Shown: positions 1-7,900 of the stretch, in pieces
Numbering within the stretch: the first letter of the stretch is position 1
Layout: every line of letters starts with the position of its first letter
Assembly: GCA_937888925.1 (NCBI GenBank)
Contig: CALARM010000176.1
Span: 1-9,754 of the forward strand
DNA from: an uncultured Synergistia bacterium
GTDB lineage: Bacteria; Eremiobacterota; SpSt-956; JAKJGF01
Direction: 5' to 3'
DNA length: 9,754 nucleotides
The notes under the pieces: model-generated
What the model was told of the DNA's origin: nothing
What the model saw: the letters and a program-made list of their open reading frames with translations, nothing else
The model's database searches: none
Position numbers and translations under genes: made by a program

Positions 1-990
1 TTTGATTTCAATCATATAGAATCAATCTATATAGGAGGAGGTACTCCTTCCCTGCTTTCCCCGAACCATTTGGAGAATATTCTAAAAATCTTTCCTGTAA
101 ATAAAAATACTGAAATTACTATTGAAACAAATCCGGAATCCCTTACTCTGGAGAAACTTAAATTCTATAAAGAATCAGGCATAAACAGGTTGAGCGTGGG
201 CATACAGTCATGTCTTGACAAAAATCTCTCGGCTCTCGGAAGAAATCACAGAGTCTCTCAGATTTATAAAATACTTGATTATATCTACGGACTGGACTTT
301 AAAAATATAAATTTTGATTTTATCTATAATATACCCGGTCAGACTCCGGAAGATCTGAACAGAGAATTTGACTTTATAAAAACATATAATCCACAACATC
401 TTTCTTTTTACGGTCTTATTCTGGAAGAAGATACGGCTTTTTTCAATAAATATAATAAAAAAACAGATGAAGATCTTTACAGAGATATGTATCTGAAGAT
501 TTCCGAAAAACTTATAGCTCTGGGATATGAACACTATGAGATATCAAATTTCTGCAAACCCGGCTATCTGTGCCGGCACAACTGGTCTTACTGGGATTTC
601 AGCGAATATCTTGCCTTCGGCCCGTCAGGTTCTTCATATATAGACGGCAAAAGATTTAAAAATCCCGATTCTCTGGGAGAATATATAAAAAATATAGAAA
701 ACAACAAACTCGCCATAGAAGAACCGGAAAAGAGAAACAGAGAAGACATACTCCTCGAAAAAATCTTTCTTTCGTTAAGAAAAAATTCCGGCCTCGATTT
801 AAAAAAACTTTCAGAAGAATATAACTTTAACTCTGACAATATAATTGAAAAACTTCATTCCTTTTTGCCACACGAAATTTATTATATAAAAAACAACATT
901 TTTTTCCTTACGGCAGAAGGTTTTCTTATGTCAAATACCATTATCCTGGACATCTACGAAGAGATTCTTTTGAATATAAAAAGTGAGTAG
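1..990 (+). CDS. hemW: HemW-like radical SAM heme chaperone, 5'-partial
   Basis: The reading frame is open from the first base, so the N-terminus lies outside the window. An internal TTG at 70 is not the start, because conserved sequence precedes it. The 329 visible codons carry HemW/HemN-family marks: GGGTPS at codons 12-17 (SAM binding), ETNPE at 42-46, the segment RLSVGIQS, and GYEHYEISNF followed by CRHNWSYW, the HemW version of that block. The C-terminal part with SLRKNSGLDL and LTAEGFLMSN matches the usual HemW winged-helix end. The CxxxCxxC iron-sulfur motif should lie in the missing residues (about 45-50, judged by family length). Family knowledge: HemW is a cytoplasmic heme-binding protein once annotated as oxygen-independent coproporphyrinogen oxidase; HemW rather than HemN is the better call. 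The last codons and the stop overlap a repeat (981-1155), which may have replaced the original C-terminal tip. It converges on glgC. Confidence 0.9.
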   Translation, partial: FDFNHIESIYIGGGTPSLLSPNHLENILKIFPVNKNTEITIETNPESLTLEKLKFYKESGINRLSVGIQSCLDKNLSALGRNHRVSQIYKILDYIYGLDFKNINFDFIYNIPGQTPEDLNREFDFIKTYNPQHLSFYGLILEEDTAFFNKYNKKTDEDLYRDMYLKISEKLIALGYEHYEISNFCKPGYLCRHNWSYWDFSEYLAFGPSGSSYIDGKRFKNPDSLGEYIKNIENNKLAIEEPEKRNREDILLEKIFLSLRKNSGLDLKKLSEEYNFNSDNIIEKLHSFLPHEIYYIKNNIFFLTAEGFLMSNTIILDIYEEILLNIKSE

Positions 991-1155
991 TGAGCCATTT
1001 ATTGTAATCGTGACGGGTAACGCGTAATACGTGACAGGTGGTGCGTGATGCGTATTTCACCTCCAGAGTGTAATCAAACGCCCCTGCTCACTTTTCACCG
1101 GGCGAACACAGTGGTTCGCCACTACACTTCACTTTTCACGACTCACTACTCACTT
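981..1155. repeat. Degenerate heptamer palindrome between hemW and glgC
   Basis: A 14-bp perfect inverted repeat (AAGTGAGTAGTGAG at 981-994; its complement at 1142-1155) bounds a 175-bp element. Inside, seven consecutive 7-mers run from 1010 to 1058: GTGACGG, GTAACGC, GTAATAC, GTGACAG, GTGGTGC, GTGATGC and GTATTTC, most fitting a GTRAYNN consensus. The right half carries the opposite orientation as YTCACNN units at 1087-1100 and 1128-1155. A separate short hairpin sits at 1101-1120. The left end overlaps the hemW stop codon, and the right end stops three bases short of the glgC stop codon. I see no transposase and no U-tract terminator. This is REP/MITE-like non-coding sequence by structure, with unknown function. 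Confidence 0.75.
1101..1120. repeat. Nested 7-bp hairpin (GGCGAAC / GTTCGCC)
   Basis: GGCGAAC at 1101-1107 and GTTCGCC at 1114-1120 form a perfect 7-bp stem with a 6-base loop. It is GC-rich compared with its surroundings and interrupts the YTCACNN heptamer series. From memory, it resembles short palindromes of the type GGGCGAACAC...GTTCGCCC that recur in many bacterial genomes, so it may be an independent repeat inserted into the heptamer element. That identification is recollection and was not tested. Confidence 0.6.
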
Positions 1156-1158
1156 ACC

Positions 1159-2439
1159 TTAAACTACCGTATTATGAGGTATTGTAGCATTTTTTGGCAC
1201 AACAATGATGCCGTCTCTTATATAAAAATTCTCCCTGTCACCTTCGAAAACATTATCTTTATTTATGAGCTTAACATTATGGCCGATACAAACATTCTTA
1301 TCTATGATACAGTTGTGTAAAATACTCTTCTCCCCTATGCCGAGCAGTTGTTTCATATCTCTCGGACCGAATTCATAATAATCTGCTCCCATGATTATGG
1401 TATTCTTTATCTCGCAGTCAGGCTCTATAAAGCTTCTTATGCCTATAACACTTCTTTCTATACTGGCTTTAAATATAATACAGCCGTCTGAAATAATGGA
1501 ATTTTTTATGACACAGTCATGAAATTTAGATGCAGGGAGATATCGTGAATTCGTATATACAGGGAAGTCTATATCATACATTTTAAATTTGGCTCTTTCA
1601 TCGGTGAGTGCAAGATTTGCATCAAAAAAGGCCTTTATTGTTCCGATATCTTCCCAGTATCCGTTAAAGAAATGACCGTATACCGCTTTATTATCTTTTA
1701 TACATTTAGGAATTATATCTTTTCCGAAATCTATTAAATCAGTGTTGTCCAGTATATCAAAAAGGAGATCCCTGTTAAAAATATATATACCCATAGAAGC
1801 AAGGAAATCCTTGCCTTCATAACTTCCGAATTTTTCATGAAACACTTCTTTCGGCACCCTGAATGGTTCATAAACACTTTGTTCTTTTGGCTTTTCTACA
1901 AAACCTGCAACCTTACCTTTATTATTGACCTGCATTATACCGAATTCTTTAATAAGCTCTTCAGCTACAGGCTGAACGCCTATAGTCAATTCTGCACCGT
2001 TTTCTATATGGGTCTGAAGAAAATCTCTGTAATTCATTTTATAGAGATGATCTCCTGAGAGAATAAGGATATAATTACCCTGTCTTGTTTTTATATGGCT
2101 GATCTGTTTTCTCACTGCATCTGCAGTACCCTGGAACCAATCCAGGTTTTCAGGTGTCTGTTCTGCTGCCAGTATTTCCAAAAAACCTTTCGAATAACTG
2201 TCAAATCTATAGGCTTCGTATATGTGTTTGGCAAGGGATGCCATATTAAATTGAGTCAGAATAAGAATTTTTCTTATACCTGAATTGATACAGTTTGAAA
2301 TAGGAATGTCTATGAGCCTGTATTTGCCTCCAAGGGGAACTGCCGGTTTAGATCTCATCTTTGTAAGAGGGAAAAGTCTCGTTCCTCTTCCGCCTCCGAG
2401 TATTACCGTAAGGATCTGATCCATAGGAATTCTTGCCAT
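1159..2439 (-). CDS. glgC: Glucose-1-phosphate adenylyltransferase (ADP-glucose pyrophosphorylase)
   Basis: The enzyme makes ADP-glucose and pyrophosphate from ATP and glucose-1-phosphate, the committed step of bacterial glycogen synthesis in the cytosol. The 426-residue length is normal. The N-terminal nucleotidyltransferase domain shows GGGRGTRL at 15-22, KPAVP at 31-35, WFQGTADAVR at 101-110, SGDHLY with the catalytic Asp130, and FVEKP at 180-184 with the sugar-phosphate Lys183. GYWEDIGT and MGADYYE are also present. The C-terminal third is a left-handed beta-helix. The sequence resembles cyanobacterial/plant enzymes more than E. coli GlgC. It has Lys381 (IDKNVCIG) and Lys416 (VVPKNATI), where I align the activator-binding lysines known in Anabaena (382 and 419). 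Activation by 3-phosphoglycerate is therefore plausible but inferred. The ATG at 2439 is chosen because AAAGG lies about 10 bases upstream and the ATP-binding loop follows at a normal distance. No other glg gene lies beside it in the window. Confidence 0.95.
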   Translation of the reverse strand: MARIPMDQILTVILGGGRGTRLFPLTKMRSKPAVPLGGKYRLIDIPISNCINSGIRKILILTQFNMASLAKHIYEAYRFDSYSKGFLEILAAEQTPENLDWFQGTADAVRKQISHIKTRQGNYILILSGDHLYKMNYRDFLQTHIENGAELTIGVQPVAEELIKEFGIMQVNNKGKVAGFVEKPKEQSVYEPFRVPKEVFHEKFGSYEGKDFLASMGIYIFNRDLLFDILDNTDLIDFGKDIIPKCIKDNKAVYGHFFNGYWEDIGTIKAFFDANLALTDERAKFKMYDIDFPVYTNSRYLPASKFHDCVIKNSIISDGCIIFKASIERSVIGIRSFIEPDCEIKNTIIMGADYYEFGPRDMKQLLGIGEKSILHNCIIDKNVCIGHNVKLINKDNVFEGDRENFYIRDGIIVVPKNATIPHNTVV

Positions 2440-2514
2440 TATACCATCGCCTTTCTTTAGTAATTAAAATATATATTTTTATTTTAAAACTTTGCTGTTG
2501 ATAGCTGATATAAT

Positions 2515-2544
2515 ATTTTAGCTCAATTACCAAGTGGTTGTCAA
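2515..2544 (-). promoter_or_regulatory. Sigma70-like promoter for glgC
   Basis: On the minus strand a perfect TTGACA (-35, 2539-2544) is followed after 18 bases by TAAAAT (-10, 2515-2520). Transcription would start near 2508 and leave a leader of about 70 bases before the glgC ATG. It is placed correctly for glgC and diverges from the promoter of the next gene. The assignment rests on consensus match only. Confidence 0.65.
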
Positions 2545-2580
2545 ATTTATCCAAAAGTTAACATTTTTTTAACAATTATT

Positions 2581-2611
2581 TCGACATGCAGAAAGAAATT
2601 TTTGTTATAAT
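2581..2611 (+). promoter_or_regulatory. Sigma70-like promoter for the 697-residue protein gene
   Basis: TCGACA (2581-2586) is five of six to the -35 consensus and TATAAT (2606-2611) is a perfect -10. The spacer of 19 bases is longer than ideal. The start of transcription is expected at about 2618, inside the 14-bp palindrome that follows. Confidence 0.55.
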
Positions 2612-2616
2612 GTTAG

Positions 2617-2630
2617 CGATATTAATATCG
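2617..2630. promoter_or_regulatory. Perfect 14-bp palindrome, candidate operator
   Basis: CGATATTAATATCG reads the same on both strands. It begins six bases after the -10 box, so it covers the predicted start of transcription, a common position for a repressor site. A homodimeric DNA-binding protein is the natural partner, but none is encoded in the window. In AT-rich DNA a palindrome of this size can arise by chance, so the regulatory role is inferred. Confidence 0.4.
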
Positions 2631-2670
2631 AATAAATATATTATAAAATCATAAAAAGAGTTATAGAAAG

Positions 2671-2676
2671 AGAAGG
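2671..2676 (+). promoter_or_regulatory. Ribosome binding site that fixes the ATG at 2685
   Basis: AGAAGG lies eight bases before the ATG at 2685. A GTG at 2676 in the same frame overlaps this site and has no ribosome binding site of its own, so the ATG is the better start. Confidence 0.75.
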
Positions 2677-2684
2677 TGTTTAAA

Positions 2685-4778
2685 ATGGCCGGTGACATAA
2701 ATACCAGATATGGAAATCTCCTTACAAATATTAAAACAGGACAGCTTAACAAAAAAACCTCTGTTGCAGATACTAAAGAAATTACTTCCGGTAATCAAAC
2801 TCAAGAAACTTTTTTATCTTCCAGTAAAGATAAGAGTGATACAGAAATTTTTGATCTTGGTAAAAAGTTTAAAACAGAAGGTGCCGGTCAGGAAATTAAA
2901 ATTTCAGACATTGCTGAAGAAACAAAAACTGATGGAGTAAAGCCGAAAAATATTCAGAAACTGGAAGAATTACTTTCAAAGTCAGACCTGAACAATAACC
3001 ATATAGGAGCTATGGGTGTCGGTATGGCAGGCATGGGAGCAGTGGCAGGAGCCTTAATGAGTTCTACAGGTATGCTCACCCCGGCAGGTGCAGGTGCTCT
3101 CCTGGGTGCTGCAGCAGGAATAGCAGCAGGATCACTGTTAAATAGACCGAATGACGGACATTATGAAAACAGTAAAATAACAAAAAGCGGTGTGGAAGAG
3201 AAATTTACCCAGGACCGTCATAACGGTGCAGTAGATTATACAACAGACTATAATCTCCCTGACGGAACAAAAATACATAAAGAATATCATGCTAAACCAA
3301 AAGAAAATAAACCTGTAACAGATATGGCTTCTCCACAGGGACTACAAAACTTTATTTTCGGAGGGCCAAAAGATATTTCCCAGTCCATAAGTGCAGTGGA
3401 TAAAGAAGGAAATAAGCTGGATGCAAAAGTCGTAAAAGACGAAAAAACAGGTTCAGACCGTATTCAGGTTGCAAACAGTAACGGCACCATTACAATGCTC
3501 GATCCATCCAATCTTGGATTTACTGTAACCTCCCAGACAACTCACAGCAACCTGTGGGATTTTCAGCAACCCACTAAACTTGAAAAAGCTATAGACTTTT
3601 TGACATCACCGGGTGCAGCAGTGGGAGGCCCTCTATCACAGATAGGACAAAAATCAGCATTAAATGGAATGTTTGGTGATAATAGAGTCTCTCTTCCAAG
3701 AGAAACGGAAAATACAGCTATGATAGAAACTGTTAATCCTGACGGAAGTATAGAACTCATATTAAATGAAAGTTCAATTGCCGTTAAACACCGGGCAGAT
3801 GACCCCTTGCATGCTGGTAAAAAAGTAGAAGAAAAAGCTCCTCAATATCATTCCTATACAAAAGTGAACATTTCTCCTGATGGAGAGACGAAAGTTGAGA
3901 AGGTTGAAGAGAATTATAATGTCAGGGTAAAAGACGGGCACCTGGTAAGTAAGAGAACCAAATTTGCCGATGCACTCAACTCTTTAACTCAGGGTTCACT
4001 GGCTACTTCATTAAATACTGAAGGTGACTTTACTATTTCCAATACCAGTAAACCAGGTATATTTGAAAAAATGGATCCCCTGGGAAGCCATATGAATAGA
4101 TTACTGGATAACAGGGAGGTTAAACCTTTCGTAACACGCAGTCAGATGAAAGAAGCCCATAATAATGCATTAGAAAGAAGAATCGAAGATGCCAGGAAAG
4201 ATCTTTTAAACAATGAATATGTTCCTACATGGTCAGATTTTGCACAGGGTATGAAAGATGCAGAGAAAATGACAGGTAAAAAGATTGATGTAATTGGCTT
4301 CGATGCATGTCTTATGGCAGATGGAGAGAAAAAACCTGAAATTTTAGAGGCAAAAGGCTCTGATGGAACAATATATCTTGCAAGTACAGACGGGAAATTG
4401 AGAGCCCTTACGCCGGAAGGTGAGAAAAAGTGGTATTCTGATAAGAATTTCTTCGGAGGAATAAGTGCCACACCTCTTCCGGACAAAGAAAATCTCTATG
4501 TTCTGGATAAAAAGAATACCCTTCACTGCCTGAAAGCAGGCAGCCACAGCGGTCTTGATGTATGGGATACAGATATAAAAGGTGAAATAATAGGAGATCC
4601 TTCTATTGATAAAGACGGAAATATCAATATCCCTGTAAAAATGGAAGGTAAAACTGTTCAGAGAACAATCAACCCGAAAAACGGTATGGAAGTTAAATCA
4701 AGAATAGTTCACACTTCTGCTTCTGACAGACCGGAGAAAAAGTGGACTATGATGAATTATATTTCTGATATAAGTTAG
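2685..4778 (+). CDS. Unknown chimeric protein: Gly/Ala-rich segment, C11-like motif, PQQ-like repeats
   Basis: I do not recognise this 697-residue protein as a whole. Residues 1-105 are polar, rich in Lys, Glu and Ser, with no Sec signal peptide. Residues about 106-153 are a Gly/Ala/Met-rich hydrophobic stretch (GAMGVGMAGMGAVAGAL and onward), like glycine-zipper membrane segments. The middle has short beta-rich stretches with repeated DG turns (LPDGTKI, NPDGSIEL, SPDGETKV). A charged helical part near 480-535 leads into KKIDVIGFDACLMA, with Cys542; this matches the catalytic-Cys block of clostripain-family (C11) peptidases, including the preceding helix. No HG motif for the partner His is visible upstream, so activity is doubtful. 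From about 555 to 680 lie roughly three PQQ-like beta-propeller repeats (GSDGTIYLASTDGKLRAL, LYVLDKKNTLHCL, DPSIDKDGNINIPV), too few for a closed propeller. It has its own promoter and terminator and is probably monocistronic. A membrane or surface role is possible but unsupported. Confidence 0.85.
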   Translation: MAGDINTRYGNLLTNIKTGQLNKKTSVADTKEITSGNQTQETFLSSSKDKSDTEIFDLGKKFKTEGAGQEIKISDIAEETKTDGVKPKNIQKLEELLSKSDLNNNHIGAMGVGMAGMGAVAGALMSSTGMLTPAGAGALLGAAAGIAAGSLLNRPNDGHYENSKITKSGVEEKFTQDRHNGAVDYTTDYNLPDGTKIHKEYHAKPKENKPVTDMASPQGLQNFIFGGPKDISQSISAVDKEGNKLDAKVVKDEKTGSDRIQVANSNGTITMLDPSNLGFTVTSQTTHSNLWDFQQPTKLEKAIDFLTSPGAAVGGPLSQIGQKSALNGMFGDNRVSLPRETENTAMIETVNPDGSIELILNESSIAVKHRADDPLHAGKKVEEKAPQYHSYTKVNISPDGETKVEKVEENYNVRVKDGHLVSKRTKFADALNSLTQGSLATSLNTEGDFTISNTSKPGIFEKMDPLGSHMNRLLDNREVKPFVTRSQMKEAHNNALERRIEDARKDLLNNEYVPTWSDFAQGMKDAEKMTGKKIDVIGFDACLMADGEKKPEILEAKGSDGTIYLASTDGKLRALTPEGEKKWYSDKNFFGGISATPLPDKENLYVLDKKNTLHCLKAGSHSGLDVWDTDIKGEIIGDPSIDKDGNINIPVKMEGKTVQRTINPKNGMEVKSRIVHTSASDRPEKKWTMMNYISDIS

Positions 4779-4782
4779 ATAA

Positions 4783-4796
4783 ATTAATATCGAATA
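4783..4796 (+). repeat. Second copy of ATTAATATCGAATA downstream of the gene
   Basis: The 14 bases ATTAATATCGAATA occur at 2621-2634, spanning half of the upstream palindrome, and again here, four bases after the stop codon at 4778. The copies are in direct orientation and bracket the gene. The downstream copy keeps only the right half of the palindrome. It could be a regulator half-site, a remnant of duplication, or chance in AT-rich sequence. Confidence 0.5.
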
Positions 4797-4809
4797 GCTG
4801 TATTTAAAG

Positions 4810-4841
4810 AAAAATCTATGGTATTTCCATAGATTTTTTTT
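4810..4841 (+). terminator. Rho-independent terminator
   Basis: A 12-bp perfect stem (AAAAATCTATGG at 4810-4821 pairing with 4827-4838) with the 5-base loop TATTT runs into an eight-T tract ending at 4841. It lies about 30 bases after the stop codon of the preceding gene and isolates it from PFOR. The A-tract on the left side could make it work in both directions. Confidence 0.9.
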
Positions 4842-4845
4842 CTTC

Positions 4846-4869
4846 AAGAAGGAGTTACCCATGAATTAG
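4846..4869 (+). other. Two-codon ORF behind a strong ribosome binding site
   Basis: AAGAAGGAG at 4846-4854 is a near-ideal Shine-Dalgarno sequence. Six bases later comes ATG AAT TAG (4861-4869), which codes only Met-Asn. It lies between the terminator and the PFOR gene. It may be a regulatory minimal ORF, a remnant of an old gene start, or an accident. No longer reading frame continues from it. Confidence 0.35.
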
Positions 4870-4883
4870 AGAAAACTTATAAT
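4855..4883 (+). promoter_or_regulatory. Candidate promoter for PFOR, weak
   Basis: TATAAT at 4878-4883 is a perfect -10 box. The hexamer 17 bases upstream, TTACCC (4855-4860), is a poor -35. Because a strong terminator lies just upstream, PFOR needs its own promoter, and this is the best candidate. A second A/T-rich -10-like TATAAA lies at 4891-4896 without a -35. If the first is used, the two-codon ORF lies upstream of the start of transcription and is not on this message. Confidence 0.4.
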
Positions 4884-4899
4884 AATTTTTTATAAAACA

Positions 4900-4910
4900 A
4901 AGGAAAGGAG
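4900..4910 (+). promoter_or_regulatory. Ribosome binding site for PFOR, long spacing
   Basis: The purine run AAGGAAAGGAG contains a strong AAAGGAG. It is 12 bases from the ATG at 4923, longer than the usual 5-9. No other start codon lies between, so the ATG at 4923 is kept. Confidence 0.65.
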
Positions 4911-4922
4911 TTTTATCTAATT

Positions 4923-7900
4923 ATGGTTAAACAAAAAATGGAGCCCTTTGACGGTAATACTGCAGCCAGTTATGTTGCTTATGCATTCAGTGAAGTGGCA
5001 GCAATATATCCGATTACGCCGTCATCTGTAATGGGCGAACTGGCAGACGAATGGGCTGCCCAGGGCAGAAAAAATATGTTCGAACAGGTTTTAAAGGTCG
5101 TTCAGATGCAGTCAGAAGGAGGAGCAGCAGGAGCAGTTCATGGTTCCCTCAGCGCAGGTGCCATGACTACAACCTATACAGCATCACAGGGACTGTTACT
5201 TATGTTCCCCAATATGTTCAAAATCGCAGGAGAAATGCTTCCCACAGTATTTCATGTATCTGCCCGTTCTCTTGCATGTCAATCACTGTCCATATTCGGA
5301 GATCATTCTGATGTTATGGCAGCAAGAGGTACAGGCTTTGCTTTAATGGCAGCAGGTTCTGTCCAGGAAACACTGGATCTTGCCATTGTGTCACATCTTG
5401 CCACTCTTAAATCAAAAGTGCCGTTTGTAAATTTCTTTGATGGTTTCAGAACATCTCATGAGATTATGAAGATTCATGTGCCGGAATATAAAGATATAAA
5501 AGATCTTTTAGAAATGGATTATATACTGGAATTCCGTGACAGAGCATTGAGACCTGACAAACCCTATGCAAAAACAGGCGCACAGAATCCCGACGTTTAT
5601 TTCCAGGGAAGAGAAACAAGCAATAAATATTATGAAGTTACACCTGCTATAGTCCAGGAATATATGGATAAAGTAGCTGAAAAATTCGGTCGTCACTATC
5701 ACCTCTTTGATTATATAGGAGCAAAAGATGCAGAAAAGATAATTATTGCCATGGGCAGCGGCTGTGAAGCCATTGAAGAATGTGTAAATTATCTCACTAA
5801 AAAAGGAGAAAAGGTCGGTGCCATAAAAGTCAGACTCTACAGACCATTCTCCGTAGAAGCTCTTAAGAAAGCCATACCGGAAAGTGTAAAGAAAATAGCA
5901 GTCCTCGACAGAACAAAAGAACCGGGTTCCATAGGAGAACCTCTCTATCTTGACGTTAAAACTGCTCTTTCTGATAAAAACCTTGTTATCATAGGAGGCC
6001 GTTACGGTCTTTCTTCAAAAGAATTTACACCGACTATGGTAAAAGCAGTATACGATCATCTCGACAATGAATGTTTCCATGACTTTACAGTAGGTATTAC
6101 TGATGATGTAACACACAGATCCGTAAAGATAAGAGAAGAGATATCTGCGGAGCAAAAAGGAATAGTAAGATGTAAATTCTGGGGTCTCGGTTCAGACGGA
6201 ACTGTGAGTGCCAATAAAAACTCCATAAAAATTATCTGCGATCATACAGATATGTTCGGCCAGGCCTATTTCTCTTATGATTCAAAGAAATCAGGAGGCA
6301 TTACAGTATCACATCTCCGTTTCGGGAAAGAGCCAATTCAGTCTACCTATTTACTTAAAGAAGTAGATTTTGTGGCATGTCATAACCCTGCCTATATAGG
6401 AAGATATGACCTTCTGGAAGGTATTGTTGAAGGAGGAACATTCCTTCTCAATTCCCCCTGGAAATCAGAAGAAGTATTTGACCATCTTACGGAAGATCTG
6501 CAGAAAACTATTATAGACAAAAAACTTAAGTTCTATAATATCGATGCCCTTAAGATTGCAGAAGAAGTAGGACTCGGCAACCGTATCAGTACTGTTATGC
6601 AGGCTGCCTTCTTCAAGATTTCAGGCGTTCTGGATGAAAAAGAAGCCATAGACCTTGTAAAAGGTGCCATCAAGAAAACCTTCAGCAAAAAAGGTGAAAA
6701 TATTGTAAAAATGAACTGGGACTGTGTGGATAAAACATCAGAAGCCCTTGTTCAGGTTAAAGTTCCAGGAACTATTACAAAATCTGCAAAAGCACCAAAA
6801 TTAATCCCTGATGATGCCATAGCTTTTGCCCATGATGTGATAGAACCGATTATGAGACTCAAGGGAGACGATATACCGGTATCTAAAATGCCTCTTGACG
6901 GGTATACTCCTACCGGCACAACCAGGCTGGAAAAAAGAGGTGTTGCACCTTTCGTGCCTCACTGGATAGCAGAAAACTGTATACAGTGCAACCAGTGTTC
7001 CTATGTATGTCCTCACGCTACCATAAGGGCAAAACAGATTGATCCGGCAGATCTGAAAGATGCTCCGGAAACGTTCAATACACTGAAATCTAACACCAAA
7101 AACACCAGAGATCTGAAATACAAAGTTCAGATCTATATAGAAGACTGTGTGGGATGCGGTTCCTGTGTCAATACATGTCCTGCAAAGACAAAAGCTCTTG
7201 AGCTGAAACTTCTTTCGGAAGAAAGAGAAAAAGGAGAAGCAAAGAATGCAGAATTCTTTGACAGGCTCCCTGACAATGTAGTAGACGGTATTGATCCCGG
7301 TACACTTAAAGGCAGTCAGTTCCTGCAGCCACTCTTTGAATTTTCCGGAGCATGTGCCGGATGTGGTGAAACTCCATATGTAAAACTTGTAACACAGTTA
7401 TTCGGAGACAGAATGATTATCGCCAACGCAACAGGTTGTTCTTCCATTTACGGAGGAACCTTCCCGACCATTCCGTACTCTGTAACAAAATCCGGTAAAG
7501 GCCCTGCATGGGCAAATTCTCTCTTTGAAGACAATGCAGAATATGGCTTTGGTTTCCGTCTTGCTGTAAATGCAAACAGAAAACAGCTTGCCTTTAATGT
7601 GGATAAATTACTGGAAATCGGTACAACTCCTGCCCTTGAAGAAGTTCTAAAGAAGGGTAAAGAATTGTGGAAATCTGTAAATACTGAAGCAAAAGACAAT
7701 GCTGAAAAGATAAAAGCATTACTTCCTGAAGCTTTAAAATCTGCAAAAAGCGAAAGTCTTCCTTTTATAAAGAAGGTTATAGAACTTCAGGATTATTTCG
7801 TTGACAAGAGTATCTGGGCTTTCGGCGGAGACGGATGGGCATATGATATAGGTTACGGCGGACTTGACCATGTCCTGGCCTGTAATGAGAATGTAAATGT

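Noticed and set aside
70..72. TTG at 70 as the start of hemW
   Set aside because: The frame is open to base 1, and the conserved GGGTPS motif lies upstream of this codon, so the gene is cut by the window edge.
981..1155. Insertion sequence
   Set aside because: It has terminal inverted repeats but no transposase coding capacity, and no clear target-site duplication. It is better described as a short non-coding repeat.
981..1158. Bidirectional intrinsic terminator between hemW and glgC
   Set aside because: The hairpins are not followed by a T-run on either strand, so an intrinsic terminator cannot be supported, although the structure may still hinder read-through.
1045..1320. 91-codon plus-strand ORF
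   Set aside because: It runs through the repeat and then antisense to the 3' end of glgC. It has no ribosome binding site and no recognisable domain.
2348..2554. 68-codon minus-strand ORF upstream of and overlapping glgC
   Set aside because: It is out of frame with glgC, crosses the glgC promoter and leader, and shows no conserved motif.
2676..2684. GTG start at 2676 for the 697-residue protein
   Set aside because: The GTG overlaps the AGAAGG ribosome binding site that serves the ATG at 2685 and has no site of its own.
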